Shown here one piece after another: positions 35,079 to 45,354 of a stretch of DNA of 64,000 nucleotides (the stretch's first letter is position 1; each line of letters begins with the position of its first letter). The notes beneath the pieces are model-generated. The model searched no databases, had not been told where the DNA came from, and saw nothing but the letters and a program-made list of their open reading frames with translations. Made by a program: the position numbers and the translations under genes. This DNA is from Homalodisca vitripennis (lineage: Eukaryota > Arthropoda > Insecta > Hemiptera > Cicadellidae), in contig NC_060213.1 of assembly GCF_021130785.1 (NCBI RefSeq), positions 99,006,501 through 99,070,500 on the forward strand, written 5' to 3'.

Positions 35079-36556
35079 AAAGGGGGATCGGACATGAATT
35101 GTCGCAAAAAAAATATTTTTTTTGTTTTTGATGTAATTTTAAAGCTTGTGATTTAGCTTTCTTTTCATACCACATTTATAGATTTTGTCAATTAGTTTTT
35201 TTTTCTTTAAGCATATTAATAGAGTGATGCAGCGCCAATTTTGACGTTCTCAGCTGTTTTTAGAGTTGTTACACTCATTTGTGATGGTAGTCCTTCTTCC
35301 ATTTTACCTTTACATTCAGATTTTCGGGTTGGCTAACCTGTTCTATACCACAAAGCAGAACCTTTTGCTTTCTGTAAGGAATGATGTTTGTTTATGTTTA
35401 AATTCCAAGTTCCAAATCACAAGTTGTCCGACGGTAAAACTATTGGCGGCAGAGGCCGTTTGACCAAAGTAATGATAGATGAAATTCAAAACTATTATCA
35501 TTTAGCTATTGTTAGAAATACTGATAGCTTAGAAAATATGAGGAAAGCTGTTTGGGCTACTTATTTTCATCTAGCCTCCAGTAATGAATCTCCTGCACAC
35601 GGTTTATGTCCAAACGGTGACGAAAGTTGGTATAAATACCAGCGAGCGATAACTGAAAATACAATGTATGACCATGCTGCTCACACCCACTTACCTTTAG
35701 CAGTAATGGAGGAAATTAAACTCATTTTCAGAGATTTGTCAAACCGAGAATTTCTACAAAAATGCCTGCACAAAGGAACTCAAAATTCTAACGAGTCATT
35801 GAATAATAATGTATGGACAAGGATCCCAAAGACAACATTCGTCGTGAAGAAAACCCTACAATTTGGTGTATATGAAGCTACTGCCACCTTTAATAAAAGT
35901 AATATAGTTAGATTAGAAGTTTTAGAGAAACTAGGAATGTTCCCAGGCAATGAATGCATTGTGGTAATGAAGTCGTTGGATGAGCTAAGGGTAAAAAAAG
36001 CAGAGAAAGCGATGCAAGAAATGGAAAAAAAGTGCCGTAAGCAGCTTGCCTTAGCTAAAAAGAGACTAGAAGAGACTTATGAAGAGAGTTGGAGGACCCA
36101 GACAATCCAACATATGGAGCTGAAATGCATTGATTGTAAGTTTTTTGTTGACATCAGTTCTTAAAAATATTAAAATGCGATTTCCCGAAAACTTGCGTTT
36201 TTTATTTTAGGAACATATATCTCAAGAACCACAAAAGATATCATCTTGATTTTTTTTAAATTTGTTTCTATTTTATAGCTTTACATTTTAAACAGAGAGA
36301 TCATTAAAATCATTCATATTTATATTTTTGAACAATTTTAAAATAGTTTTTTCCATCGTAATTAAAAAAAAGTCTTAATATCTGTAAAAAATATAAATTA
36401 ACACTTTATTAAAACCCTCCGTTCAGAAAACACTTAAATAAATGTATTTTTAAATTAAAAAATTGCAGCATCCCAAGTCAGATAGTTTTGGATAAATGTG
36501 TTCCTTAAAATCAAAAAAATAGCATGGGATAGATAGGCCTGTCCGACACCCCTTTT
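35079..36556 (+). mobile_element. Small MULE-like DNA transposon with terminal inverted repeats
   Basis: The left end reads A-A-A-G-G-G-G-G-A-T-C-G-G-A-C-A. The right end, reverse-complemented, reads A-A-A-A-G-G-G-G-T-G-T-C-G-G-A-C-A, an imperfect inverted repeat of about 16 bp. The paralogous block at 53589-53610 (A-A-C-T-C-C-T-T-A-A-A-A-G-T) lacks the insert, confirming the borders. No convincing target-site duplication was found. Length is about 1.48 kb, and it holds one transposase-derived frame. The element must be an internally deleted derivative, because the frame encodes only the C-terminal half of the protein. Confidence 0.75.
35388..36164 (+). pseudogene. Mutator-like transposase C-terminal half (PF20700-like)
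   Basis: A 258-codon frame resembling the C-terminal half of a family of Mutator-like transposases common in insects and Hydra. Motifs are L-S-D-G-K-T-I-G-G-R-G-R-L, N-M-R-K-A-V-W-A-T, H-G-L-C-P-N-G-D-E-S-W, C-L-H-K-G-T-Q-N-S-N-E-S, P-K-T-T-F-V and F-N-K-S-N-I-V-R. A basic coiled tail with K-K-A-E-K-A-M-Q-E-M follows. Near 36095 the frame slips: the adjacent frame reads E-D-P-D-N-P-T-Y-G-A, the usual family ending, so the annotated end is a frameshift artefact. The N-terminal half is missing. Family recognition is from memory; a profile search against PF20700 would settle it. Confidence 0.7.
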
Positions 36557-36742
36557 AGAAACTACTCAGTAAGGAAACCTTGTAACATCCAGTCTGGTAC
36601 CAATCCAACTCAATGTAAAATTTAAAAGCTTTCAAAACTTAGCTGCCAAACATTGAAATCTTAGGTAATGGCGACAAAACAACCTAACAGCAGGGTGATT
36701 ATTATTTTTGCGAATATGATACGGTTGATCCCAGCCCATTGA
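36557..36742 (+). repeat. Block D/A junction segment between two insertions
   Basis: Continues block D after the MULE-like insert. It matches 53602-53800 (A-C-T-C-A-G-T-A-A-G-G-A-A-A-C-C-T-T-G and C-C-A-A-T-C-C-A-A-C-T-C-A-A-T-G). Confidence 0.65.
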
Positions 36743-37009
36743 GCCAAACGAAACGTAGCCAAAATTACTGACGGTTATTAATATAAACTGACAACTATTC
36801 TGCGCAACGTAGACTCGCATATCAGGCTTCTAGTCGAGTGAATCTACGGGAATTGCTGCAGCTGGCCTGTAGACACAGAGTTAGTGGACAATCGCACTCT
36901 ATATCAGATAAGCGGCTGTTTGATAAGGCAAGGACACCGGCTCAATAGTACCTTCACGCTATCTATGCGATAAGCGGATAATTAACTGGTTACTGCTGAT
37001 CAGGTGAAC

Positions 37010-37062
37010 GCCGGAGCGAGGGTTCAAATCCAACTGCAGCGCCCTATTTTTTGCATGTAAGT
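37010..37062 (+). promoter_or_regulatory. Possible Pol III B-box in LINE B 5' region
   Basis: G-G-G-T-T-C-A-A-A-T-C-C at 37020-37031 matches the B-box/T-loop consensus. It is followed by C-A-G-C-G-C-C and a T6 run typical of Pol III termination. No matching acceptor 5' strand or good T-stem pairing could be found, so a tRNA gene is not called. Confidence 0.25.
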
Positions 37063-37449
37063 AATGAATGGACACACACTTTATTAATACAATATCTTTT
37101 TACTAAAAATAAAAAAGGAATATTCTGAAGATATTTTATATACTAGACCAGATTTAAATAATTAACATGGACTTTACTCTGGACAATACCCAACAGGGTA
37201 GGCCTTTTTAATTTTTAAAAAAAGCATAAGTATAGATTGAAGAGGACCCTGGTGAATGGTAATATTTCTTGGTATTGCCTCGGAAAAAATTGAGCGTCAG
37301 TGTGGATGGATTCCCACAGGACGGTGTTAACTGTAGTTAATGAGAAGCATAGTAGGCAACATCCCGTTACCATGCGGTCCCTGACACCTGACTCAAGATC
37401 TGCTCCGAGATCAAATGGTGCGTCCCTGTCTGTTCTCTCTCTCTAAGAC

Positions 37450-38765
37450 AGCTTGTCCGCCTCGCCGTTGTTATCACAACTTACCGGAAGGAAGTCGCGC
37501 TCTGACAGATGTACTCAGACCGAGGACAACTATATGAAGACCAAGGACGAGCTGATAAAACGTATCAACCAGCTTACTCACCAGCAATCGTGCTTAGTTC
37601 TCCAATGCCATTCAATGCCTCTTCAAGTAGCACTGAGTATAGTAGGGCGGACGATAACATGTTCAACAGTGACAATAGCTTCAACACAAACGTGAAAAAA
37701 GTACGTAGCTTCAATCTACTTTGCCTTTAAGTAACACTCTTGTTGCCTGGTAAAAATAATTGAAATTTAAATACCGAAGAATTTATTAAAATAAAAAAAG
37801 AAAAAATAAAGAAAACGAAATAGCAAAACCTATTTAATAACAGAAACCATGCAACATTTTAGAAAAAAAAACCAAAGCATTATTTGGAGAAAACCACTAA
37901 ACCTCTACAAAAACTACATTCTTCGCCGACAGCCATGGTAAAGATATTTATAAATCTTTAACATCTAAGGTTTCCCCATGCAGCAAAGTATTTTTTGCGC
38001 GTGTTCGGGGGCCCCTATGTCCCACGTCGTGGACAATGCCCACAGTATGACGGAGAATTTTACAAAAGACGACACATTGGGGCTAATGATCTGTCAGACT
38101 CTACCACTAAAAATAAACAGCCTGCTAGAGTTCTCGTGGACGAAGTAAAGAAGTTTATTATGACACATGGTCATACAAACTTTGTAGTGTTGTCACGATC
38201 CCTGGAACTCCTAAATCGAAACAGAAGTGAGGGGTATCAACATGATGCTGCGTGAGAGTCTAGAGGAGGTGTTAGCCAAGATGGTGGACGTGTAATTACT
38301 GGGGAGACATTTATTCACCCACCACGGGCAGCATCTCAACCGGAGGGGGAAGTTGGTGCTTTCCGACATGATAGCAGTATCATTTGTCGTTGGTCTGCGA
38401 CGTTGGTGCTGGCTTCTCAGATGTCATCCTCAGCCAAATCTCAAATGCACGAGCGCCTTCGCACACCTTCACCAACCAATTCCCTTCAGCACGAGAGCTA
38501 CTCGGGCGCTGTGAGATCAACCCCACGTACTGCACTAAAGTCGCCTGCTGCGGTTGTCGGTGCTCCTGCAGAGGCGCCTGGCGTCTCGTCTGCTCCTAGT
38601 CGGTCTCCCGTTGCTGTGCAGCCTTCTAGCCACCTTCACCTGCTGCTTCCTGTGTGTCTAATTCCATTACACTTGAGCCCAGAACATCAGACATTGGGAC
38701 TTTATCAGATGCCGTCAACACATTCGCAATCGTTCAGAATTAAGGGAAACGAGGTACTAATTTAA
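37450..38765 (+). pseudogene. LINE B ORF1 relic with SGNH/GDSL-esterase-like domain
   Basis: Reading across frames gives an N-terminal part with S-D-R-C-T-Q-T-E then a helical K-T-K-D-E-L-I-K-R-I. The esterase-like domain follows: H-T-N-F-V-V-L-S near 38170-38200, then R-E-S-L-E-E-V-L, then at 38308-38355 H-L-F-T-H-H-G-Q-H-L-N-R-R-G-K-L, the usual position of the catalytic Asp/His pair in LINE-encoded esterases (here H-H-G-Q-H-L-N). A Ser/Pro/Ala-rich tail follows (38403-38765). At least two frameshifts are needed. ORF1 esterases are known in CR1-like LINEs. The assignment is from recognised motifs, not a search. Confidence 0.65.
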
Positions 38766-39975
38766 AAAAAGATTTTTTGGACGCAAGTTTTACGAAGGTA
38801 TAGATATCTCAGGCTCGGGCGTGCATACATATATTCAAGACAAATCCAAAATTTTAAATAATCCAAATTCGAAGTGTTCAAAATTCAAAATCATACATCA
38901 AAACCCACAAACCGCCTCAAGTAAGTTAGACGAGCTTGTACTCATGTGTGATGAGCTGAAACCTGATGTACTGGTCATCTCGAAAACATGGGTATAGGCC
39001 GGAAACAGTATATTTTTTCAAAATAGAAAATTTCGAATTGGCAAAAGTTTCTGTAGGACACGTAACAAAGGGGGTGGTGTGGCAATTTTTGTAAAACTTT
39101 CTCTAAAATATATTCAGCTCAAGATTGACTATACATTCGAACAAACCTAAAAGGAAGGGGTGGTTGCCTTCCTGATTCGGCTAAATGCATTTCTGGAGCG
39201 TTTTGCAATTTTGAGTAAAAATCAGTTTGAATTCAGGAAAAACAAATACACAATCGATGCAATGTCAAATCTTCTGGATAATGTTGTCGATGGGTTGAAA
39301 AGGTGAGAACAAGTGCTTAGCGTGTTTCTCGACCTTCCAAGGGGTATTACTGCGTGTATAATGACACACTAATGAACCAGTTAGAGCTTTGTGGCATTCG
39401 GGGTCTCCCACATAAATCGATCTCGTTTTATCTCAGGGACAGTTACCAGTGAGTGCAAATCTCAGGTGTCATGTCGAGGAGAAATAAAGTGGTTCATGGA
39501 GTCCTACAGGGATCTATTCTTGGGCCGGTTCTTTTTCTTCGATATGTAAATCGAATAAATTCATCGATACAAAAATGGAAAGATAATTCAATATGCCGAT
39601 GATACGACTCTCTGCATAAATTCGCTAACTTCGAAAGAAAATCTTGAAATTGAATCCTTCATTGCTGTCAACTGCTGCATTCAAAATTTTTCTGAGATCA
39701 ACTTAAGAAGAGACAGTACAAAATCTAAAGTCTTAAACCTTTGCCTCCGACAAAATGTAGATGGAAGCCACCCGGCAGTTTTTGTAGAAAATGGATGTAC
39801 CTCGACAAAGGTCTAACCTGAAACAATCATGTAGACTATATCTGTGCTCGTGTTACTTCAGGCATCTACGCCCTGCGTAACCTTGCCAACTATTGCTCAC
39901 AAAAAGTCTTAAGAATAGCTTATTTTGGCATGATTTATCCATACCTAACATATGGTTTAAGACTTTGGGGCAGCT

Positions 39976-40308
39976 GTGCAAATAAAATCTAGTAAGAGAA
40001 TTCACACCTCAAAAAAAGTCAGAATAATTGTCCAATTAAACATCAGAGAGTCGTGCAGGGATGCTTTCAAGGAGCTCGAATCGCTGACTCTGCCCGGCCT
40101 CTATTTATTGGAGGTTGCCCTGTATTTTCGATCGAAGTGTGTTCTTATTCGGGGTAGTGACATTCACTCTTACGAAACTACAGGCAAGGAGAGTTACCGT
40201 GCAGAACAGCATATGACGGTGGCTTTCGAACGCTTGCCGTCACAGTCTGGAGTCAGATTTCTCAATCGGCTCCCTGATGGTCTTATACAATCGGATACTT
40301 TAAACTAG
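39976..40308 (+). pseudogene. LINE B post-RT segment
   Basis: Last coding part of the LINE B ORF2: R-E-S-C-R-D-A-F-K-E-L, then H-S-Y-E-T-T-G-K, and V-R-F-L-N-R-L-P-D-G-L near the end, typical of the C-terminal domain after the RT in CR1-like LINEs. The corresponding part of LINE A has C-R-S-A-F-K-D-L and F-F-N-L-L-P-R-H-L. A stop precedes it and the start shown is only the open stretch. Confidence 0.6.
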
Positions 40309-40604
40309 TTTAAAGCTCTACTGAAACGCCTACTGGTGTCGAATGCGTTTAATTCTGTCGAAGAGTTTATGGCTGGCTGCTGGGAGAATTAGAATCAAAA
40401 TTTACATACAAATTAATTAGTGGAGCCCCGAGTCTCATGTTAAATGAATGTTGGCGTGAATGGGCAACGGTTGTATGTTTGAATTAGTTTTTTAAGTAAA
40501 AATGTGTATAGTACGGATTTTTTACTAATAACTTAAACCTGACTTTTTCAATGCAATGTCTTGCAGCCAAAATGCAATAAAAGAATTATTATTATTATTA
40601 TTGA

Positions 40605-41302
40605 AGGGAGAAGTAAATTATCCAGTTCCTTTAAGATCCTTTTACCTATATCTTGATCTTTTAACAATATACAATATTTCAGATTTCGTACAACAACTTA
40701 AGTATACTGCATTTCTAAATTCACAAAAAAAGACCACAATAAAATGCTGATGGAAACCAAACGCATTATGCATAAGTATATGTTGGCATTATATTACACT
40801 ATTTAATACATATATTTTGGATAATTATGATAATATTATTATACAGACATTGCATTTTATTTTATTTCATTATATTTACTCGTTATGTATCATTCATTTG
40901 TTATATGGTATTTACTTATTAAATATTAATTTTATATCATTATTTTTATTTTATAGTATTTTTTATGCGTTGTTAGTCAATTATTGTGTATACATCACAA
41001 ATTCTTCTGTAAATTCATTATTATATAAGTTTAAAAGTCACTTAATACTAGTTAATAATTTTGTCTCAAGGCGTTATGGACGCAGATTGAATTACATAAT
41101 TGTTCTGAAGATATTGCCTCTCGTTTAATGAAGTTAATATTGTATGTATATCAAATCAATTGCCATTAATATTTACCATGTCACCAAATATTCTATAACT
41201 AATGGGAAATAGTCCTTGTTTTAGTATTATATTTTTATTTCATTTTTTTAATTTTATAGTATGGATTTGTTACGTTGCTACAGTTACATTATTTTATTGT
41301 TA
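40605..41302 (+). repeat. Segmental block A, copy 2, first part
   Basis: Matches 53805-54390 and, from 41034, 25-260. Landmarks are T-T-T-A-A-G-A-T-C-C-T-T-T-T-A-C-C-T near 40629 and C-A-A-G-G-C-G-T-T-A-T-G near 41066. It is broken by LINE C at 41303. The open frame at 40817-41128 is AT-rich sequence of this block and is not claimed as a gene. Confidence 0.65.
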
Positions 41303-43325
41303 GATGTTAAAAATAAGTTGCGAAATAGATATTGGAAGTACAGGCATATAGATGACTGGGAGAGGTACAAAGAAATAAGAAACCGACTGAATAATATGAT
41401 CAGAATGGCAAAAAAGAGATTTTGTTCTGATAAGCTTTCCTCTTCAAAAAATCCAAAGGAGTTTTGGTCATGCCTGAAAAATGATATTGTAGAAACAAGG
41501 GTTCTACAATACACATTCCTCGAACATTCCACCTGAACTTAAAGCGCATGAGATCAATGAATACTTTATAAAAATGGGAGCTGGCTCGAAGATTGATAAA
41601 AGCGTATGGGAATTTGTTGCAACCAATGGTCGAGAAGAAATCAGAGATAAATTTAAGTTTTACGCTGTCAGTAAAAGATACGTTATTTCCTCAATGAATG
41701 AAATAAAATCTAAAGCTCTGGGCAGCGATGACATGACTCTGAAATTTGGATTGACATGATCAAGTCAGTGAGCCCCTACGCAGTCAAAGCCATTACACAC
41801 CTGGTAAACGTTCCCTGGTTGGCAGCGTGTTTCAAAAGTCATGGAAATCAAGTATTGTTCGGCCAATACCCGAAAGGCAAGCTGCCAATCAGGTAGACCA
41901 GCTAAGACCAATTTCAATACTCCCAGCCATGTAGAAGATACTGGAAAAGATTGCCATTCGACAAATAGACAGTTTTATGAAAACATTGAAAATTTACCGA
42001 CGCTGCAATCGGGCTTCAGGCGCAATCATAGTACATGTACAGCCCTCACAAATCTTTTCAGTGATATGATTGATGCCAAAGAAAGGGGTAAATATAACTC
42101 CATTGTTTTGTTGGATTATTCTAAAGCCTTTAATTCAATGTACCATGAGATGCTTTTAGCGAAGATGAGCTATTATTTCTTTGACTTGAGCGTAGTCACT
42201 TGCATAAGGTCATACTTAGACTCCAGGCTGTAGGTGACGCGTTTAGGGAGTGAAACGTCAACCCCGCTTGTGAAGTATCGAGGCATTCCTCAAGGTAGTT
42301 GCCTAGGGCCTAATATGTACACAGCCTAAATGCCAAGCTGTGTACAAAATTGCACAGTTCATTTGTATGCTGACGACTCGCAGCTGCACTTGTCTTATGA
42401 GCCATCGCAGGTGGTGTCAGCCATTGATACGATCAATGTTGACCTTGAAAAAATATTGGGGTGGTCAATGGCGAATGGACTGAAACTAAACATAGGCAAG
42501 TGCACTGTGTTGCATACGGCGCCACACAATATTGTGCAGTCCCTCAGTGAAAGAGGAGTGATGGTGAGGCACGATGGCCAGAGTTTGGCTGTATTTGATA
42601 GGTCGAGGACTCTTGGCGTTGTGCTAGACAGCGGCCTCACGTTCTCTGACCATGTCACTCATGCCTCTCAACGAGCACTCAGTAGAGTGAAGGGACTCTA
42701 CAGATTTATAGATGTTCTGCCTGAGTCTGCGAAACTACGTATCATGCAGTTCACTAGTCCTTTCCGTTTTCGCATACTGTTTTCCAGCCTACAAGAATAG
42801 CATTTATGGAGAAGACATGCATCGCACTCAAAAGTTGCGAAACTCTGCAATCCGTTTCATTTTTAATTTGAAACGATTTGAGCATGTCTGTCCTTACAGA
42901 GATGCCGCTGGGATGATTTCGGTAGAGACCGTCTGCAGGGTCATGACGTGCTGCATGGTCCACAAGGCTCTTGTTAATCATGAGCCTCAGTACCTTAGTG
43001 AGAAGCTCACTAATTACTGATTTCGGGATGAGGTCTCTCAGCGCAGAACCCGCCATGGGAATCTTCTTCACTTTCCCAAAGTTAGGCTGGAGTTGGGAAG
43101 GAGGAGCTTCTCTTATTTCGGCCCGAAATTGTACAACGACCTCCCACCAAACGTGAAACAATGTTCAAGGGTAGAATTTGCTTAATGTATAGATTTTCTT
43201 TATTTATTTGTATTTAATTTTCATGTATATGTTGTGTGTGACGATAGTTGTTCAGAAAAGCAGTTGTTCTGTATGTAACTGAGAAACGATTGATGAAAAT
43301 AAAGACAGCATTTTTATTATTAATA
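41303..43325 (+). mobile_element. Decayed non-LTR retrotransposon (LINE C), 5'-truncated
   Basis: Starts inside the linker between endonuclease and RT (R-N-R-Y-W-K-Y-R, then R-L-N-N-M-I-R-M-A-K-K, then N-P-K-E-F-W-S-C-L-K). RT pieces follow: D-Q-L-R-P-I-S-I-L-P, S-K-A-F-N-S-M-Y-H, G-I-P-Q-G-S-C-L-G-P and L-Y-A-D-D-S-Q-L near 42362-42385. The post-RT domain comes next (R-T-L-G-V-V-L-D-S, Q-K-L-R-N-S-A-I-R-F) and ends with Y-N-D-L-P-P-N-V-K near 43132-43160. The tail has A-A-T-A-A-A-G near 43297. Many frameshifts and stops are present. It belongs to a different lineage from LINE A and LINE B by motif sequence. The insertion is absent from block A copy 3 (54390/55376 region) and copy 1 (about 260-735), although it also replaced some block A sequence. 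Confidence 0.82.
42330..42800 (+). pseudogene. LINE C RT palm and thumb segment
   Basis: The longest open piece of LINE C (156 codons): catalytic Y-A-D-D-S near residue 13, then L-N-I-G-K-C-T-V-L, then R-T-L-G-V-V-L-D-S-G-L-T-F and H-V. This is the region just after the RT palm. It ends at a frameshift near 42745, and the adjacent frame continues from 42712 with A-Y-C-F-P-A-Y. It cannot make a functional polymerase because the fingers are separated by stops. Confidence 0.75.
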
Positions 43326-43539
43326 ACAAAGTGTAGTTTTCCCCATACCTGGAGGTTGGGTTTTAAGTTTGGTAATTTCAAGTAAGTAATTGGTTATATA
43401 AAACAATACATATCAATTGTTTTAATTACGTATTTCCAGTTATGCTGTAGAATTGTTTATGTTCTAAAAAGTTACTTATCTGTTGTTATTTAGTGAACCA
43501 AGATACAAAACGTTGTTAGTCGATTGTACTAAACCTGAT

Positions 43540-43593
<54 letters not shown>

Positions 43594-44530
43594 TTTGAAT
43601 TTTTTAACACCCGGGCAGTAAAAATGAAGTAATGTCGTAAAAGCTAATGACTCGACATACAAATAATGGATTATGGTAGGAGGTTAAAGAGTTCTCTTTT
43701 AAAAATAACATTTATTAGCGATTACCAATATACTGCATGGTATGTTGTATATAAAGTATTTATATACGGAGATACTACCGTAATATTCCGATTTAACTGA
43801 TCAAAACGGTATAACACATTTGAATTTTGTTTCCCAGGGAATGTAATTTGCATGAATATGACATCCCCTATCACAAATCAAATAACTGCATTATTTAGAT
43901 CAGGAAGACGACTAATAATATATTGTTAAGAATACAGATGGTATATATCACTATAGAACTTAAAAGTGAATGGAGATGGCATAAGGACTCTTAAGACGAA
44001 AAAAATAACTGGACATTACCTTAGGCTCCTACTAATGGTTTACAATGGTTACGTTAACTCGTAAGCAAAACTTAATAGATTTTAAATAGCCTATAGGAGC
44101 AAAATTGATTGCCAATGCCCTAAGAACGGTAAAGATTTACGTTTGTTTTCTAAGCTTATAATCATGATACAACAGCCGTCCTCATATAATACTGCAGACA
44201 CAAAATTATTGCAGCGTGCATACAGTATCATGCAGTATTATATGAGTACCAGTAGTACTGGAACTCTTCTGCGAAGTCCTCAAATGATTTTACAATAAGT
44301 ATTCTATGAAAAGCAGTAGAAATATAAGAAACAAACTTGACAGCATCAAGATTACAACTTAAAAGGTCTTATAGAGATTTTTCCCATGTAACCAAGTACA
44401 CAATACCAACCTTCAGCCCACTTACCAACAAATACAGGTATAACTATTCAATTTGGGTTTTCACCTAGGTACTTTTTAATTTATATTACTTATCTCCGTC
44501 CAAAACATTATTAAAATATATTTAAGCTTC
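43326..44530 (+). repeat. Segmental block A, copy 2, second part
   Basis: Matches 55390-56427 and, up to about 43760, 721-1200. Landmarks are G-G-A-G-G-T-T-G-G-G-T-T-T-T-A-A-G near 43351, the G-A-T-T-A-C-C-A-A-T-A-T-A-C-T-G-C-A-T-G-G run near 43722, and C-C-T-A-T-A-G-G-A-G-C-A-A-A-A near 44091. It includes a TA microsatellite at 43545-43589. Confidence 0.65.
43545..43589. repeat. (TA)n microsatellite
   Basis: An uninterrupted TA run of about 45 bp inside block A. The corresponding positions in the other block A copies have no such run. Confidence 0.9.
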
Positions 44531-44789
44531 AGCAAAATGCGCAGTGTAGCGGATACGGCGGTTATCGCAAGATAACCTGATGAAGCAACGTCGAGCGTGA
44601 CTGCTGCTTGGATGAGTGACCCCTGTGACCCCTGAGCGATCCTGTCCTTGCAAGCGGCCCGCCTGCCCGGCTATTGGTGGTGGTTCAGAAGTCACCTTTA
44701 AGCCGTTGGTCCCTAGGTTAAGTGTTATAGTGGGCTTCTTAGCCCTAACTTCGCCTGGTAAAACAAGACATTCTTTACTTTTACTTTTT
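44531..44789 (+). mobile_element. 5S-rRNA-derived SINE (SINE3 class)
   Basis: A 259-bp insert flanked by a 10-bp target-site duplication TTTAAGCTTC (44521-44530 and 44790-44799). It is absent from the paralogous site near 57725. The head resembles the internal promoter half of 5S rRNA: G-A-A-G-C-A-A-C-G-T-C-G-A-G-C-G at 44582-44597 (5S A-box/IE region) and G-C-T-T-G-G-A-T-G-A-G-T-G-A-C-C at 44606-44621 (5S C-box). It is followed by an unrelated body and a T/A-rich tail (A-C-T-T-T-T-A-C-T-T-T-T-T). Such heads define SINE3 elements, transcribed by Pol III. The base composition is clearly richer in GC than the flanks. The match to 5S rRNA is from memory of the conserved 5S motif. Confidence 0.85.
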
Positions 44790-45354
44790 TTAAGCTTCGA
44801 TATTCGGAATTATAGATAACAACATTAGCATTAGGTTATTTATTCCTGTTCTTAATAAACGAGCATTTACTTTCAAGATTTAACCATTAATCTGCTATAG
44901 CACTGATGATGGCATTCATAATATTATTATTTTGCACTTATTAGAACAGTTATTAACAAGAACTTATTAACAGTTTCTTTTAATAATATTTCTTGTGAGA
45001 AAATATAAAGTTAATTTTTTAAGTAATTTTATCAGCCTAGCTCAGTTTTAACCTATTAAAAATATACAAAACCTGCTTCAAATGTATGAATATACATATA
45101 TATTCATAACAACGTATTTACGTAGTTACTTATTTTAAACCCATTTTTAACAAATAAGTACTCCAATACTTGTTTTCTACTAGTGTTATTCTTTACGTAA
45201 TAGACAATTAAGCTGAAAGATATTCCTACTGATCATCACCGTAATGTTTTATTACTTTTGGTTAAGTTATTATAGTTATAGTCCATATTCATTAGTATGT
45301 TTAATTGCTTTGGTGGCTATTTGTTTCTATTTGAATTTCAATCCTTATCTCGTT
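44790..45354 (+). repeat. Segmental block A, copy 2, last part
   Basis: Matches 57735-58225 (A-A-C-A-T-T-A-G-C-A-T-T-A and A-A-T-A-C-T-T-G-T-T-T-(T/C)-C landmarks). Noncoding. Confidence 0.6.

Larger units (their letters stand above)
36743..40599 (+). mobile_element. Decayed non-LTR retrotransposon with esterase-type ORF1 (LINE B)
   Basis: An almost complete but dead LINE, delimited by comparison with the empty site at about 53796-53810 (T-C-A-T-T-G-A-A-G-G). A 5-bp ATTGA duplication is seen at 36738-36742 and 40600-40604. ORF1 pieces lie at 37450-38765, endonuclease pieces at about 38900-39130 (motifs P-D-V-L-V-I-S and N-K-G-G-G-V-A-I-F-V) and RT pieces at about 39180-39620 (G-V-L-Q-G-S-I-L-G-P, then Y-A-D-D-T-T-L at 39592-39612). 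The post-RT domain runs to about 40310. The 3' tail ends A-A-T-A-A-A-A-G-A then (ATT)n at about 40574-40599. A large deletion joins the endonuclease to the RT. Motif style fits the CR1-like group. Confidence 0.82.

Noticed and set aside
37010..37062. tRNA gene
   Set aside because: Only the B-box/T-loop and a T-run are present. The acceptor 5' strand and good T-stem pairing are missing, and it lies inside a LINE.
42395..43161. Minus-strand frames over LINE C
   Set aside because: Antisense to the recognised RT and post-RT motifs on the plus strand.
44582..44621. Genuine 5S rRNA gene
   Set aside because: Only the internal promoter part resembles 5S. The rest is unrelated, and the insert has a target-site duplication, so it is a SINE.
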